Assembly: GCA_937881735.1 (NCBI GenBank)
Contig: CALGEH010000233.1
Coordinates: forward strand, 1 to 33,887
DNA from: an uncultured Shimia sp.
GTDB taxonomy: Bacteria; Pseudomonadota; Alphaproteobacteria; Rhodobacterales; Rhodobacteraceae
DNA: 33,887 nucleotides
Direction of reading: 5' to 3'
A model generated the notes under the pieces. The model was given only the letters and a program-made list of their open reading frames with translations. It was not told the DNA's origin and did not search any database. A program made the position numbers and the translations under genes. Below are positions 8,740 to 17,126 of this stretch, piece after piece (the stretch's first letter is position 1; the number at the start of each line of letters is the position of its first letter).

Positions 8740-9888
8740 TCAGCCTTTGGCGGCGCGGACTTTCTTGTCCTTGTCGTAGAAAGGCATCTCTTCGGCGGTG
8801 GCCTCAATCTCGGTACCGTCACCATTGCGCACGGTCAGCTTCGTGCCTGGCTTGGCCGTGGCCACAGGCATCCGCGCAATCCCGACGTTATGGCCATTGA
8901 GTTCGGAATACATGCCATAGGTGACGGTTCCGACCTTCTTGCCGTCCTGCAGCAGGTCCGCGCCCTCATCGGCGGGCGTGGTGCCTTCCAGCAGAACGCC
9001 GTAGATCTTGAACCGCTCGCGGCCCTCCAGCGCATAATGGTTCTCCGCGCCGATAAACCCGGTTTTTCCTGGAGACACGGTGAATTCCAGACCCAGCTCC
9101 CACAGAGTATCGCCACAAGGGCTGCCATCCTCAAACGGGTATGTCTCGGAATTGTCGCCGGGGAAGAACAAAAGATAGCTCTCGGTGCGCAACAGATCGA
9201 GCGTGCTGAACTGCACCGGACGCACGCCCATGGGCTTGCCATGCTCAAGGATGTTGTCCCAAAGGTGCACCGCGTGGCGCCCCTGACAGAAAATTTCATA
9301 GCCCCGCTCGCCGGTATAGCCGGTGCGCGAGATCATTACCGGGCAGCCAAAGAGCTTGGTCTGCATGATCCCGAAATAGGCCAGATCGCGGATGCCCGGC
9401 ACATGCTCGGCCAGCAGATCAACCGCCACGGGGCCTTGCAGCGACATGTTGTGCAGATCATCATCAAAAATCACGGCAACATTCTTGGCGGCGGCCACGG
9501 CGGTCAGCTGCTCCATGCCCGTCCCGGTGCCATGCACCACCATCCAGTGATTGACCGACAGGCGGTAGATCACGCAATCGTCGATGAACTTGCCCTCGTC
9601 GCTGAGCATGCAGGCATAGACCGAGCGGCCCGGCATGATCTTGTCGACATTGCGCGTGGTCACGCGGTCGATCACGGCGGCGGCATGCGGGCCGGTGAGA
9701 TGCACCTTCTTGAGGCCCGAGACGTCCATCAGCCCCGCCTTGGTGCGCACGGCCTCATAGTCGGCCTTGGCGCGCTCGGGCGTGTGGTCATAGAACCACG
9801 CGGTCCCCATGCCGTTCCAATCCTCAAGCTCCCCGCCGATTGCTTCGTGACGCTTTGCGAGTGCGGATGTTCTCCAGATGATGGCCAT
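8740..9888 (-). CDS. dmmD: GcvT-like, tetrahydrofolate-dependent aminomethyltransferase of the dmm operon
   Basis: 382 residues of the glycine-cleavage T-protein family, with typical segments YDHTPERAKADYEAVRTKAG, DVSGLKKVHLTGPHAA, LQGPVAVDLL, VMISRTGYTGERGYEIF and LRTESYLLFFPGD, and a C-terminal beta domain (KVGTVTYGMYSELNGHNVGI). It is the first gene of dmmDABC, and the likely job is to capture the methyl-derived carbon on tetrahydrofolate as methylene-THF so that free formaldehyde does not build up. The ATG at 9888 is preceded by AGGGGAAA. DMSP demethylase (DmdA) is a related family, but linkage to dmmABC argues for DmmD. The promoter region carries the shared motif seen at tmoX. Confidence 0.8.
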   Translation of the reverse strand: MAIIWRTSALAKRHEAIGGELEDWNGMGTAWFYDHTPERAKADYEAVRTKAGLMDVSGLKKVHLTGPHAAAVIDRVTTRNVDKIMPGRSVYACMLSDEGKFIDDCVIYRLSVNHWMVVHGTGTGMEQLTAVAAAKNVAVIFDDDLHNMSLQGPVAVDLLAEHVPGIRDLAYFGIMQTKLFGCPVMISRTGYTGERGYEIFCQGRHAVHLWDNILEHGKPMGVRPVQFSTLDLLRTESYLLFFPGDNSETYPFEDGSPCGDTLWELGLEFTVSPGKTGFIGAENHYALEGRERFKIYGVLLEGTTPADEGADLLQDGKKVGTVTYGMYSELNGHNVGIARMPVATAKPGTKLTVRNGDGTEIEATAEEMPFYDKDKKVRAAKG

Positions 9889-9961
9889 CGATTTCCCCTA
9901 TAGGATTTTTGTTGAGTGTTGCTGATCATTGAGCCTTAGGCAAAACCAAACAGCAAGAATA

Positions 9962-9981
9962 TGGTGCAACTTTTTTTCACT
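9962..9981 (-). promoter_or_regulatory. Shared promoter motif, copy B (upstream of dmmD)
   Basis: Minus strand: AGTGAAAAAAAGTTGCACCA, followed by a TATTCTTGCTGTTTGGTTT block. Copy A at tmoX shows GCACCA, a short spacer, TGCTGTTT and TTTTGC in the same order. The site lies about 75 bases before the dmmD start. Similarity over about 40 bases between two promoters with no coding homology points to a shared regulator. Confidence 0.5.
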
Positions 9982-9998
9982 GGTAGTCAATATGCCTG

Positions 9999-10030
9999 AA
10001 AAATGGAAAGGGCCGCGCAATGGCGGCCCT
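9999..10030 (-). terminator. Intrinsic terminator of the amt operon
   Basis: Minus strand: AGGGCCGC pairs with GCGGCCCT (10023-10030 with 10009-10016, 6-base loop), followed by TTCCATTTTT. It lies 20 bases after the stop of the 58-residue ORF and ends the amt transcript before dmmD. Confidence 0.8.
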
Positions 10031-10050
10031 CCCTTCACATCATGTGGCAC

Positions 10051-10227
10051 TTATTTAGTGTAGCGCGCTGTCTTCTTAGTTTCGGACGCTTGGCCATAAA
10101 CCAGAACGCCGACACAGATGATTGCTGCAATCGCGGTGCAGATCCCCGGCAGGGCAGAGCCCCAGCCAACGAACATAGCCCCATCGACGACGGCCCAATC
10201 TGCGGTTTCATATGGAAAACCAAACAT
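10051..10227 (-). CDS. 58-residue single-span membrane protein downstream of amt
   Basis: The ORF starts MFGFPYETADWAVVDGAMF and ends KKTARYTK. It has an acidic N-terminal part, one hydrophobic segment at about residues 26-45 (LPGICTAIAAIICVGVLVYG) and a basic tail. A strong ribosome binding site, AAGGAGAG, lies just before the ATG at 10227. The gene starts 21 bases after the amt stop and is followed by a terminator, so it is co-transcribed with amt. I do not recognise the family. A small accessory protein of the channel is an inference from position only; no glnK gene is present beside this amt. Confidence 0.7.
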   Translation of the reverse strand: MFGFPYETADWAVVDGAMFVGWGSALPGICTAIAAIICVGVLVYGQASETKKTARYTK

Positions 10228-10248
10228 AAGTCTCTCCTTGTCCTTGGG

Positions 10249-11646
10249 TTATTCGCCGGGCGCGAGGTTTACACCGGGGGCGGGAATGCCCTCGGGATAG
10301 CCATGCGTCGGCACTTTGACTTCATCCATACCGGCAATCTCGGCACCCTCGGGGATACGGAGCATGCCCAGCATCTTGAGGACAAGCGAGACCACGTAGC
10401 CTGGCACGAAGCCCAGAAGGAAGAAGACCACAGCCCCAACGATCTGGCCCATAAGGCTGATCGTCGGCGCCCCTTCGCCCTGAAGCGATGGATAGCCGGA
10501 AGCGAACACACCCAGCAAGATCACGCCGTAAAGGCCGATCGTGCCGTGCACGGTCACCGCCCCCACCGCATCGTCGATGCCGCGGTTTTCGAGGAAGTTC
10601 GCACAAGGCTTGAGGATGATCCCCGCCGAGAAGGCAATGACAAACGCCATGGCCGGATAATAGATATCCATGCCCGACGCGACCGAGATGATCCCCGCCA
10701 GAGCGCCCGACATCATCCAGAACGGATCACGTGTAAGAACCCAAGAACCGATGATCCCGCCCGAAATCCCCATGAGGATGTTGAACGACAGCGCCGACAG
10801 CGTGATGGGTGTGCCATAGATCGTGGACGGCTTGTCCGCGAACCAAGACCAAGCCTCGCCCGGCACGATCACACAAGCCATGAGGAAGCCCCAGAAGCCG
10901 ACGATGATCAGCATCAGGCCCACAACCGTCATGGGCATGTTGTGCCCGGCGATGTGGTTGGCTGTGCCATCGGCGTTGAACTTGCCGATACGCGGGCCGA
11001 GGTTGATCAACACACCCAGCGCGAAGAACCCGGCAACTGCGTGGACAAGTCCCGCCGCACCAAAGTCATGCACGCCCCACTGCGTGACGAGCCAGCCATC
11101 CGCATGCCAGCCCCATGCAGCCGCCACGACCCAGGCGAACGAGCCCAGGACGACCGCAAGGATGACAAAACCAACTGTCTGGATACGCTCGATAACCGCG
11201 CCCGACATGATCGAGGCCGTTGTCGCAGCAAAGAGGGCAAACGCGCCAAAGAAGACGCCCGATGCCTGATCGGCAATGTTCGGCCCCATATACTGCGCGC
11301 TCTCGCCCCAGCCCCATGCGATGGCATTGGCGTATTCGATGCCCGAAATACCCGCAGGACCCGGTGCGCCCGGAAGACCCGTGGGGAAGCCCCAATAGAC
11401 CCACCAGCCAAAGAAATAGAAGGTCGGGATCATGAACGCGAAAGCGAGGATGTTTTTCACACCCGAACTCAGCACGTTCTTGAGACGCGATGCCCCCATC
11501 TCGTAAGCCAGAAAGCCCGCGTGGATGATGATCATCAGCGGGATTGTCAGATAATAAAATGTCTCGGCAAACGTCGTGTTCGTCGTTGCCGCCGACGATT
11601 GAAGTGCGGCGACCTGCGCCGCCAGTTCGGCAATTTGTTCTTCCAC
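10249..11646 (-). CDS. amt: Ammonium/methylammonium channel (Amt family)
   Basis: A 465-residue Amt/Mep/Rh-type inner-membrane channel with about 11 hydrophobic segments. The conserved pore histidines are present: H202 in GLVHAVAG, after D194, and H367 in VTVHGTIGLYG. Before the first span (FYYLTIPLMIIIHAGFLAYE) lies an unusual N-terminus, EEQIAELAAQVAALQ, that could form a short coiled coil; many Amt proteins instead start with a signal-like segment. It is divergent from mgsA and so tied to methylamine use. It may import ammonium or methylamine, or recapture nitrogen that leaks out. No glnK is adjacent. Which substrate matters cannot be told from sequence. Confidence 0.88.
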   Translation of the reverse strand: MEEQIAELAAQVAALQSSAATTNTTFAETFYYLTIPLMIIIHAGFLAYEMGASRLKNVLSSGVKNILAFAFMIPTFYFFGWWVYWGFPTGLPGAPGPAGISGIEYANAIAWGWGESAQYMGPNIADQASGVFFGAFALFAATTASIMSGAVIERIQTVGFVILAVVLGSFAWVVAAAWGWHADGWLVTQWGVHDFGAAGLVHAVAGFFALGVLINLGPRIGKFNADGTANHIAGHNMPMTVVGLMLIIVGFWGFLMACVIVPGEAWSWFADKPSTIYGTPITLSALSFNILMGISGGIIGSWVLTRDPFWMMSGALAGIISVASGMDIYYPAMAFVIAFSAGIILKPCANFLENRGIDDAVGAVTVHGTIGLYGVILLGVFASGYPSLQGEGAPTISLMGQIVGAVVFFLLGFVPGYVVSLVLKMLGMLRIPEGAEIAGMDEVKVPTHGYPEGIPAPGVNLAPGE

Positions 11647-11870
11647 AGTGAAACCCCTGTTCTCGTAGTAATCTTTTATTTTCTACATCGACACGCGTCC
11701 CCCGAAATCCCTCGGGCGCGCGCGTGAATGTTAACAAAGCACGTGATCCACCATTCTGCCAGAGTTTTTTTGCCTGAGGGGAAATATATTTCACCACTAG
11801 TTGAGCGACCCCAGCTTTGGTGCTAGTTTTTGATTCGAGAGTTTTCAAAACATGAAGGAAGGCACGCGCT
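11647..11870. promoter_or_regulatory. Divergent promoter region amt / mgsA
   Basis: 224 bases between divergent starts with AT-rich patches (aaatatatttc near 11781). It holds motif copy C at 11818-11835 (minus strand AATCAAAAACTAGCACCA) and a weaker copy D at 11757-11777 (minus strand TCAGGCAAAAAAACTCTGGC). mgsA has a good ribosome binding site, AAGGAAGG, before its ATG. I found no canonical sigma54 -24/-12 pair (TGGCAC-N5-TTGC), which an NtrC-controlled amt would often have. Confidence 0.55.
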
Positions 11871-12800
11871 ATGTGTGGGATCGTGGGACTGTTTTTGAAG
11901 GACAAGGCGCTGGAACCCAAATTGGGTGAGATGCTGACGGATATGTTGATCACTATGACCGATCGCGGCCCTGACAGTGCTGGCATCGCGATTTATGGTG
12001 CCGATACAAAAGGTAAGGCCAAGCTGGTCGTGCAGTCGGACTTCCCTGAGGAAGATTTCCCCGGGCTGGACGCTGCAATGGCGGCGAGCCTTGGTGGTCC
12101 GGTGTCAATCCGGGTGAACGACACCCACGCGGTTCTGGAAATGGGGTCCGAGCTTTTGGACGTCGCGCGCAGCCGCCTGAACGAGGTTAACCCGCGCGTA
12201 CGGATGATGAGCCGCGGCGAAACCCTTGAGATCTACAAGGAAGTCGGCCTGCCTAAAGATGTGGCAGCGCGCTTCGATATTGCCCAAATGTCAGGCAGTC
12301 ATGGGATTGGCCATACCCGTATGGCCACCGAATCAGCCGTGACCACGATGGGTGCGCACCCGTTCAACACGGGCGCGGATCAGTGCCTCGTGCACAATGG
12401 CTCGCTCAGCAATCACGCCAGCCTGCGCCGCAAGCTGCGCCGTCAGGGTGTGCATATCGAGACCGAGAACGACACCGAAGTGGGCGCGGCCTACCTCACA
12501 TGGCGGATGATGAACGGCGCCACTCTGGGCGAGGCGCTGGAAAGCAGCCTTGACGATCTCGACGGGTTCTTCACATTCGTGGTCGGCACCAAGGACGGCT
12601 TTGGCGTGGTCCGTGATCCAATTGCGTGCAAGCCCGCCGTTCTGGCAGAAACCGATCAATATGTAGCGTTCGGATCCGAGTATCGCGCGCTGGTGAACCT
12701 GCCGGGGATCGAGCATGCGCGCGTGTGGGAGCCCGAGCCCGCCACCGTCTATTTCTGGGGCCATAAAGGGGCGCCAACAGCACATGAGAAAGCCGCGTAA
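11871..12800 (+). CDS. mgsA: N-methylglutamate synthase, glutamine amidotransferase-like subunit
   Basis: 309 residues of the class II (Ntn) glutamine amidotransferase family, starting MCGIVGLF so that Cys2 can be the catalytic nucleophile. The typical DRGPDSAG, GHTRMATES and HNGSLSNHASLR motifs follow. It is the first subunit of a split glutamate-synthase-like enzyme; with MgsB and MgsC it makes N-methylglutamate from methylamine-derived nitrogen in the methylamine pathway. Its stop abuts the mgsB ATG (TAAATG). In other contexts the same three genes are called glxBCD or gltB-like; the gmaS gene directly downstream is the reason for the mgs call. Confidence 0.85.
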   Translation: MCGIVGLFLKDKALEPKLGEMLTDMLITMTDRGPDSAGIAIYGADTKGKAKLVVQSDFPEEDFPGLDAAMAASLGGPVSIRVNDTHAVLEMGSELLDVARSRLNEVNPRVRMMSRGETLEIYKEVGLPKDVAARFDIAQMSGSHGIGHTRMATESAVTTMGAHPFNTGADQCLVHNGSLSNHASLRRKLRRQGVHIETENDTEVGAAYLTWRMMNGATLGEALESSLDDLDGFFTFVVGTKDGFGVVRDPIACKPAVLAETDQYVAFGSEYRALVNLPGIEHARVWEPEPATVYFWGHKGAPTAHEKAA

Positions 12801-13478
12801 ATGCAAACATTCGACCTAGAGGCCCAAGGCCTGCGCAATCTGAATTCCGCGCTGCACGCACAGTCGGCCAACACGAACCAGACCGTCTGGGAAGTGATCA
12901 ACCCCAAGGGCAGTCACGCCATCGCCGTGGGCCTTGACGCGCCGATCGAAGTGAACGTGCGCGGCCATACAGGCTATTACTGCGGCGGGATGAACAAGCA
13001 GGCCACGATCAATGTCGCGGGCTCTGCCGGGCCGGGCGTGGCCGAAAACATGATGAGCGGCACCGTCGTCATTGAGGGTGACGCCAGCCAATATGCCGGG
13101 GCCACGGGCCGGGGCGGCACGCTTGTGATAAAGGGCAATGCCTCGTCGCGCTGCGGCATCTCCATGAAGGGGATCGACATCATCGTGCATGGCAATATCG
13201 GCCATATGAGCGCGTTCATGGCCCAATCGGGCAACATGGTCGTGTGTGGCGATGCGGGCGATGCGCTGGGCGACAGCCTCTATGAGGCGCGGCTTTTTGT
13301 GCGCGGCTCGGTAAAATCTCTGGGCGCAGATTGCATCGAGAAAGAGATGCGCCCCGAGCATATCGCCCTGCTGACCGAGCTGCTGGAAAAAGGCGGCTGC
13401 GACGCCAAACCAGAAGAGTTCAAGCGCTATGGCTCGGCCCGCAAGCTTTATAATTTCAACATCGACAACGCATACTAA
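12801..13478 (+). CDS. mgsB: N-methylglutamate synthase, GXGXG-domain subunit
   Basis: 225 residues matching the C-terminal beta-helix (GXGXG) domain of glutamate synthase. It shows a run of glycine-spaced repeats (GYYCGGMNKQ, SGTVVIEGDASQ, GGTLVIKGNASSR, GIDIIVHGNIGH). In the complete enzyme this domain joins the amidotransferase and FMN parts. It starts directly after the mgsA stop and is followed after 12 bases by mgsC, so the three are one transcriptional and probably translational unit. Confidence 0.85.
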   Translation: MQTFDLEAQGLRNLNSALHAQSANTNQTVWEVINPKGSHAIAVGLDAPIEVNVRGHTGYYCGGMNKQATINVAGSAGPGVAENMMSGTVVIEGDASQYAGATGRGGTLVIKGNASSRCGISMKGIDIIVHGNIGHMSAFMAQSGNMVVCGDAGDALGDSLYEARLFVRGSVKSLGADCIEKEMRPEHIALLTELLEKGGCDAKPEEFKRYGSARKLYNFNIDNAY

Positions 13479-13490
13479 GAGGGGGCCGCC

Positions 13491-14834
13491 ATGAAAGATG
13501 ACGCCAAAGGCGCACCGCGCACCGTTCCGATCCAGTCGGCAACCTTCACCAACCCGATCAATGCCGAAATCCGCCGTGCGGCGGCCACCGGCATCTATGA
13601 TATCCGGGGTGGCGGGGCGAAACGCAAAGTGCCGCATTTCGACGATCTGCTCTTCTTGGGTGCGTCGATCTCGCGCTACCCGCTCGAAGGCTACCGCGAG
13701 AAATGTGACACCAACGTCACCCTCGGCACACGCTTTGCCAAAAAGCCGATCGAGTTGGATATTCCGATCACGATCGCGGGGATGAGCTTCGGGGCTCTCT
13801 CCGGTCCCGCCAAAGAGGCTCTGGGACGTGGTGCTACCCTTGCGGGCACCTCCACCACGACCGGCGATGGCGGCATGACCGAAGAAGAGCGTGGCCATTC
13901 CGAAAAGCTGGTCTATCAATATCTGCCCTCACGCTACGGCATGAACCCTGACGACCTGCGCCGCGCAGATGCGATTGAGATCGTTGTTGGCCAAGGTGCA
14001 AAGCCCGGCGGCGGCGGTATGCTTCTGGGTCAGAAAATCTCGGACCGTGTCGCCGAGATGCGCAACCTGCCCAAGGGCATCGACCAACGCTCGGCCTGCC
14101 GCCACCCTGATTGGACCGGGCCGGACGATCTGGAGATCAAGATCCTTGAGCTGCGCGAAATCACGGCTTGGGAAAAGCCGATCTACATCAAGGTTGGCGG
14201 CACACGGCCCTATTACGACACCACGCTGGCCATCAAGGCGGGCGCGGATGTGGTCGTTCTGGACGGGATGCAGGGTGGCACGGCGGCCACGCAAGATGTG
14301 TTCATCGAACATGTCGGCTTGCCGATCCTCGCCTGTATCCGTGAGGCCGTTCGCGCGCTTCAGGATCAGGGCCTGCACCGTGAGGTTCAGCTGATTGTCT
14401 CGGGCGGTATCCGCAGCGGGGCGGATGTGGCAAAGGCGATGGCGATGGGCGCGGATGCGGTTGCCATCGGCACGGCCGCTCTCATTGCGCTGGGTGACAA
14501 TGATCCACGCTGGGAGGCGGAATATAACGCGCTCGGCACGACCGCTGGCGCGTATGACGATTGGCACGAGGGCCAGGATCCTGCGGGCATCACCACACAG
14601 GACCCCGAATTGATGAAACGCTTTGACCCTATTGAGGGCGGGCGGCATCTCAACAACTATCTCAAAGTGATGGCCCTCGAGGCGCAAACCATCGCGCGCG
14701 CCTGTGGCAAGAACCACCTGCACAACCTTGAACCCGAGGACCTGTGCGCGCTGACCATGGAGGCCGCCGCCATGGCGCGCATCCCTCTGGCTGGCACCGA
14801 TTGGTATCCCGGAAAACCCGGCACCAGTTTCTGA
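13491..14834 (+). CDS. mgsC: N-methylglutamate synthase, FMN-binding glutamate synthase-like subunit
   Basis: 447 residues corresponding to the FMN/Fe-S central domain of glutamate synthase. It has MSFGALSGPAKEALGRGAT, the substrate/FMN barrel segments KVGGTRPYYDTTLAIKAGAD and VVLDGMQGGTAATQD, and the phosphate-binding VSGGIRSGADVAKAMAMGAD followed by AVAIGTAALIAL. Cysteines near the C-terminus (RACGKNHL, EDLCAL) may serve an Fe-S cluster. It carries the reductive condensation step. A good ribosome binding region (AGAGGGGG) precedes the ATG. A short GC-rich hairpin separates it from gmaS. Confidence 0.86.
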   Translation: MKDDAKGAPRTVPIQSATFTNPINAEIRRAAATGIYDIRGGGAKRKVPHFDDLLFLGASISRYPLEGYREKCDTNVTLGTRFAKKPIELDIPITIAGMSFGALSGPAKEALGRGATLAGTSTTTGDGGMTEEERGHSEKLVYQYLPSRYGMNPDDLRRADAIEIVVGQGAKPGGGGMLLGQKISDRVAEMRNLPKGIDQRSACRHPDWTGPDDLEIKILELREITAWEKPIYIKVGGTRPYYDTTLAIKAGADVVVLDGMQGGTAATQDVFIEHVGLPILACIREAVRALQDQGLHREVQLIVSGGIRSGADVAKAMAMGADAVAIGTAALIALGDNDPRWEAEYNALGTTAGAYDDWHEGQDPAGITTQDPELMKRFDPIEGGRHLNNYLKVMALEAQTIARACGKNHLHNLEPEDLCALTMEAAAMARIPLAGTDWYPGKPGTSF

Positions 14835-14843
14835 ACCACCCCG

Positions 14844-14873
14844 CAGGGCGCGGCCACAAAGGCTCGCGCCCTG
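14844..14873 (+). terminator. Hairpin between mgsC and gmaS
   Basis: CAGGGCGCG (14844-14852) pairs perfectly with CGCGCCCTG (14865-14873) around a 12-base loop; TTCGTTTC follows. It starts 9 bases after the mgsC stop. It may be a partial terminator or mRNA stabiliser separating mgsABC from gmaS; the T-run is interrupted. Confidence 0.5.
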
Positions 14874-14939
14874 TTCGTTTCAACACCGACGCAATAAAGT
14901 CGTCTCACCGAAGCAGCACCGACAGGGAACAACAAAAAA

Positions 14940-16268
14940 ATGACCACCGATCTGGCCCAATTCGCCAAGGACAATGGCGTCAAATATTTCATGATATCCT
15001 TCACCGACCTCTTCGGCGCGCAGCGCGCCAAGCTGGTCCCCGCGCAAGCGATTGCGGACATGCAAGAGGACGGCGCAGGCTTTGCGGGCTTTGCGACCTA
15101 TCTCGACCTCACGCCCGCACATCCCGATATGCTGGCCGTGCCGGACCCCTCGTCGGTTATTCAGCTTCCATGGAAGCCCGAGATCGCGTGGGTCGCGGGT
15201 AATTGCGTGATGAACGACGAAGATCTGGCGCAGGCGCCGCGCAACGTGTTGCGCCGTCTGATTGCCGAGGCCGCAGAAGAGGGCATGCATGTCAAAACCG
15301 GCATCGAGGCCGAGTTTTTCCTGCTGACCCCCTCGGGCGAGGAGATTTCGGACGAATTCGATACCGCGAAGAAGCCTTGCTATGACCAGCAGGCGATGAT
15401 GCGCCGTTATGAGGTGATCCGCGAGATCGCTGATTACATGCTCGATATGGGCTGGGGCCCGTATCAGAACGACCATGAAGACGCGAACGGCCAGTGGGAG
15501 ATGAATTGGGATTTCGACGATGCCTTGTCCACGGCGGACAAGCACAGCTTCTTCAAATTCATGACCAAATCTGTGGCCGAAAAGCACGGCTTCCGCGCCA
15601 CCTTCATGCCCAAGCCCATCGAGGGCCTGACCGGGAATGGCTGCCACGCACATATCTCGGTTTGGGACGCGCCGGGTAAGGACAGCAAGGTCAACGTCTT
15701 TGCCGGTGACGGCGATGGACAAACCGGCGAAGTGGGTCTTTCCGAGCGCGGCAAGCACTTCCTTGGCGGGATCATGAAGCACGCAAGCGCGCTTGCCGCC
15801 ATCACCAACCCCACGGTGAACAGCTACAAACGGATCAACGCGCCACGCACCATGTCGGGGGCCACTTGGGCGCCCAATACGGTCACTTGGACCGGCAACA
15901 ACCGCACGCATATGGTGCGTGTGCCCGGCCCCGGCCGGTTCGAGCTTCGCCTGCCCGATGGCGCGGTGAACCCCTATCTCTTGCAAGCCGTGATCATTGC
16001 GGCAGGCCTTTCGGGCATCCGTTCCAAAGCTGATCCCGGCAAGCGCCATGACATCGACATGTATGCCGAAGGTCATAAAGTGCGCGGCGCGCCGAAGCTG
16101 CCGCTCAACATGCTGGACGCGCTGCGCGAGTATGAAAAGGACAAGGGGCTGAAAGCCGCCATGGGCGAGGAGTTCTCCGCCGCCTACCTGAAGTTGAAGC
16201 ATCAGGAATGGAACCAATACGTCTCGCACTTCTCCAGCTGGGAAAAGGCGAACACGCTCGATATCTGA
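14940..16268 (+). CDS. gmaS: Gamma-glutamylmethylamide synthetase
   Basis: 442 residues of the glutamine synthetase superfamily. It joins methylamine to glutamate with ATP to give gamma-glutamylmethylamide, the first step of the indirect methylamine pathway. It has the GS beta-grasp start (YFMISFTDLFGAQRAKLVPA) and the catalytic segments KTGIEAEFFLL, YQNDHEDANGQWEMNWDF, GLTGNGCHAHISVWD and RVPGPGRFELRLPDGAVNP. The protein is GlnT-like and lacks the usual GSI adenylylation signature as far as I can see. Placement behind mgsABC and near tmm, dmm and tdm supports GmaS rather than a general glutamine synthetase. The ribosome binding site is weak (AGGGAA at 14 bases). A clear terminator follows. 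Confidence 0.85.
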   Translation: MTTDLAQFAKDNGVKYFMISFTDLFGAQRAKLVPAQAIADMQEDGAGFAGFATYLDLTPAHPDMLAVPDPSSVIQLPWKPEIAWVAGNCVMNDEDLAQAPRNVLRRLIAEAAEEGMHVKTGIEAEFFLLTPSGEEISDEFDTAKKPCYDQQAMMRRYEVIREIADYMLDMGWGPYQNDHEDANGQWEMNWDFDDALSTADKHSFFKFMTKSVAEKHGFRATFMPKPIEGLTGNGCHAHISVWDAPGKDSKVNVFAGDGDGQTGEVGLSERGKHFLGGIMKHASALAAITNPTVNSYKRINAPRTMSGATWAPNTVTWTGNNRTHMVRVPGPGRFELRLPDGAVNPYLLQAVIIAAGLSGIRSKADPGKRHDIDMYAEGHKVRGAPKLPLNMLDALREYEKDKGLKAAMGEEFSAAYLKLKHQEWNQYVSHFSSWEKANTLDI

Positions 16269-16288
16269 TCCAAGTGCGATCAATTCAG

Positions 16289-16323
16289 CGCCGCGCCAGG
16301 GTGTCCCTCGGCGCGGCGTTTTT
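16289..16323 (+). terminator. Intrinsic terminator of mgsABC-gmaS
   Basis: CGCCGCGCC (16289-16297) pairs with GGCGCGGCG (16310-16318), 12-base loop, followed directly by TTTTT. It starts 20 bases after the gmaS stop. Confidence 0.88.
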
Positions 16324-16370
16324 GTGTCTGGCGGATGGTGCTTCCGCCGCGCTGCGCATCGCGGTAAACT

Positions 16371-17126
16371 ATGGGCAACCCGCTCAGCCAAGGCCCGCGT
16401 CCCATGTCTCTCGCCCCCGTCCCCTCCGCCCTGCCTAATGACGCGCCCCTCAGCGCCACGGTGCAAACGGTGGTCAACGCGATCTACGCCCGCATCCGAA
16501 GCGGCGATTACGGCGTGGATGCGCGCCTGCCGTCTGAGCGTCAACTGGCGTCAGAACTGCATGTTGCCCGCAACACGGTGCGCGAGGCGCTGGATGCGCT
16601 GGAGGGGCATGGCCTTATCCGGCGGCGCGCGGGATCGGGCAGTTTCGTAAACCCGCCCGGCACGCCCGAGCCTGCAAACCCCCATAGCGAGATTGCTGCC
16701 GCCTCTAGCCCGCTTGATTTGCAAGTGGTGCGGGGTATCCTTGAGCCAGACATGGTGCGCCTCGCGGTCGTGAATATGCCGCCGCGCGCGATTGAAGCCC
16801 TTGGCGAGACGCTGAGCGAGATGGAGGCGATCACCACCAATGCGGACGCGTTCGTGCGGCTGGAGGAGGCGTTTTACCGCAAGATCGCAGCCGGGACGGG
16901 CAATCCCCTGATCGCGGGTTGCTATGATCTGGTGATTGATGCTTGCCGCCAGAGCTTTCGCGCAGCACAGCTCCGGCGGCATCTCACGCCCGCCCGAATC
17001 GAGGATTACCAGAAGCGCTATAACAGCCTTTTCAACGCCATCGCCGCACGCGACACGGAGGCCGCCGTGGAGTTCATCAAGCTGCATCTCATCGAGGAAC
17101 AACGCCTCTTGCTGCAAGACGGCTAG
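16371..17126 (+). CDS. GntR-family (FadR/FCD subfamily) transcriptional regulator
   Basis: A 251-residue repressor/activator of the FadR type. It has an N-terminal winged helix-turn-helix (LPSERQLASELHVARNTVRE, then ALDALEGHGLIRRRAGSGSF) and an all-helical C-terminal FCD ligand domain (DLQVVRGILEPDMVRLAVVN onward, with EEAFYRKIAAGTGNPLIAG). These regulators sense small carboxylates or amino acids. An alternative start is ATG 16404; neither has a strong ribosome binding site. It lies after the gmaS terminator and its last four bases overlap the end of the convergent binding-protein gene. Two TGGT-N4-ACCA dyads before tmm (18501-18555) are of the kind this family binds, so control of tmm is a reasonable guess. 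Confidence 0.87.
   Translation: MGNPLSQGPRPMSLAPVPSALPNDAPLSATVQTVVNAIYARIRSGDYGVDARLPSERQLASELHVARNTVREALDALEGHGLIRRRAGSGSFVNPPGTPEPANPHSEIAAASSPLDLQVVRGILEPDMVRLAVVNMPPRAIEALGETLSEMEAITTNADAFVRLEEAFYRKIAAGTGNPLIAGCYDLVIDACRQSFRAAQLRRHLTPARIEDYQKRYNSLFNAIAARDTEAAVEFIKLHLIEEQRLLLQDG

Noticed and set aside
8740-9888. DMSP demethylase DmdA
   Set aside because: Same GcvT superfamily, but the gene leads the dmmABC operon and no DMSP-linked gene is near.
11647-11870. Sigma54 promoter for amt
   Set aside because: The GG/GC spacing in the TGGTGC...TTTTTGC-type sites is off by one or on the wrong strand, and no canonical -24/-12 element was found.
14940-16268. Housekeeping glutamine synthetase
   Set aside because: Placement after mgsABC and the GlnT-like sequence favour gamma-glutamylmethylamide synthetase.
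14880-16544. A 554-codon minus-strand open frame opposite gmaS
   Set aside because: Antisense to the whole gmaS gene, with no recognisable domain.
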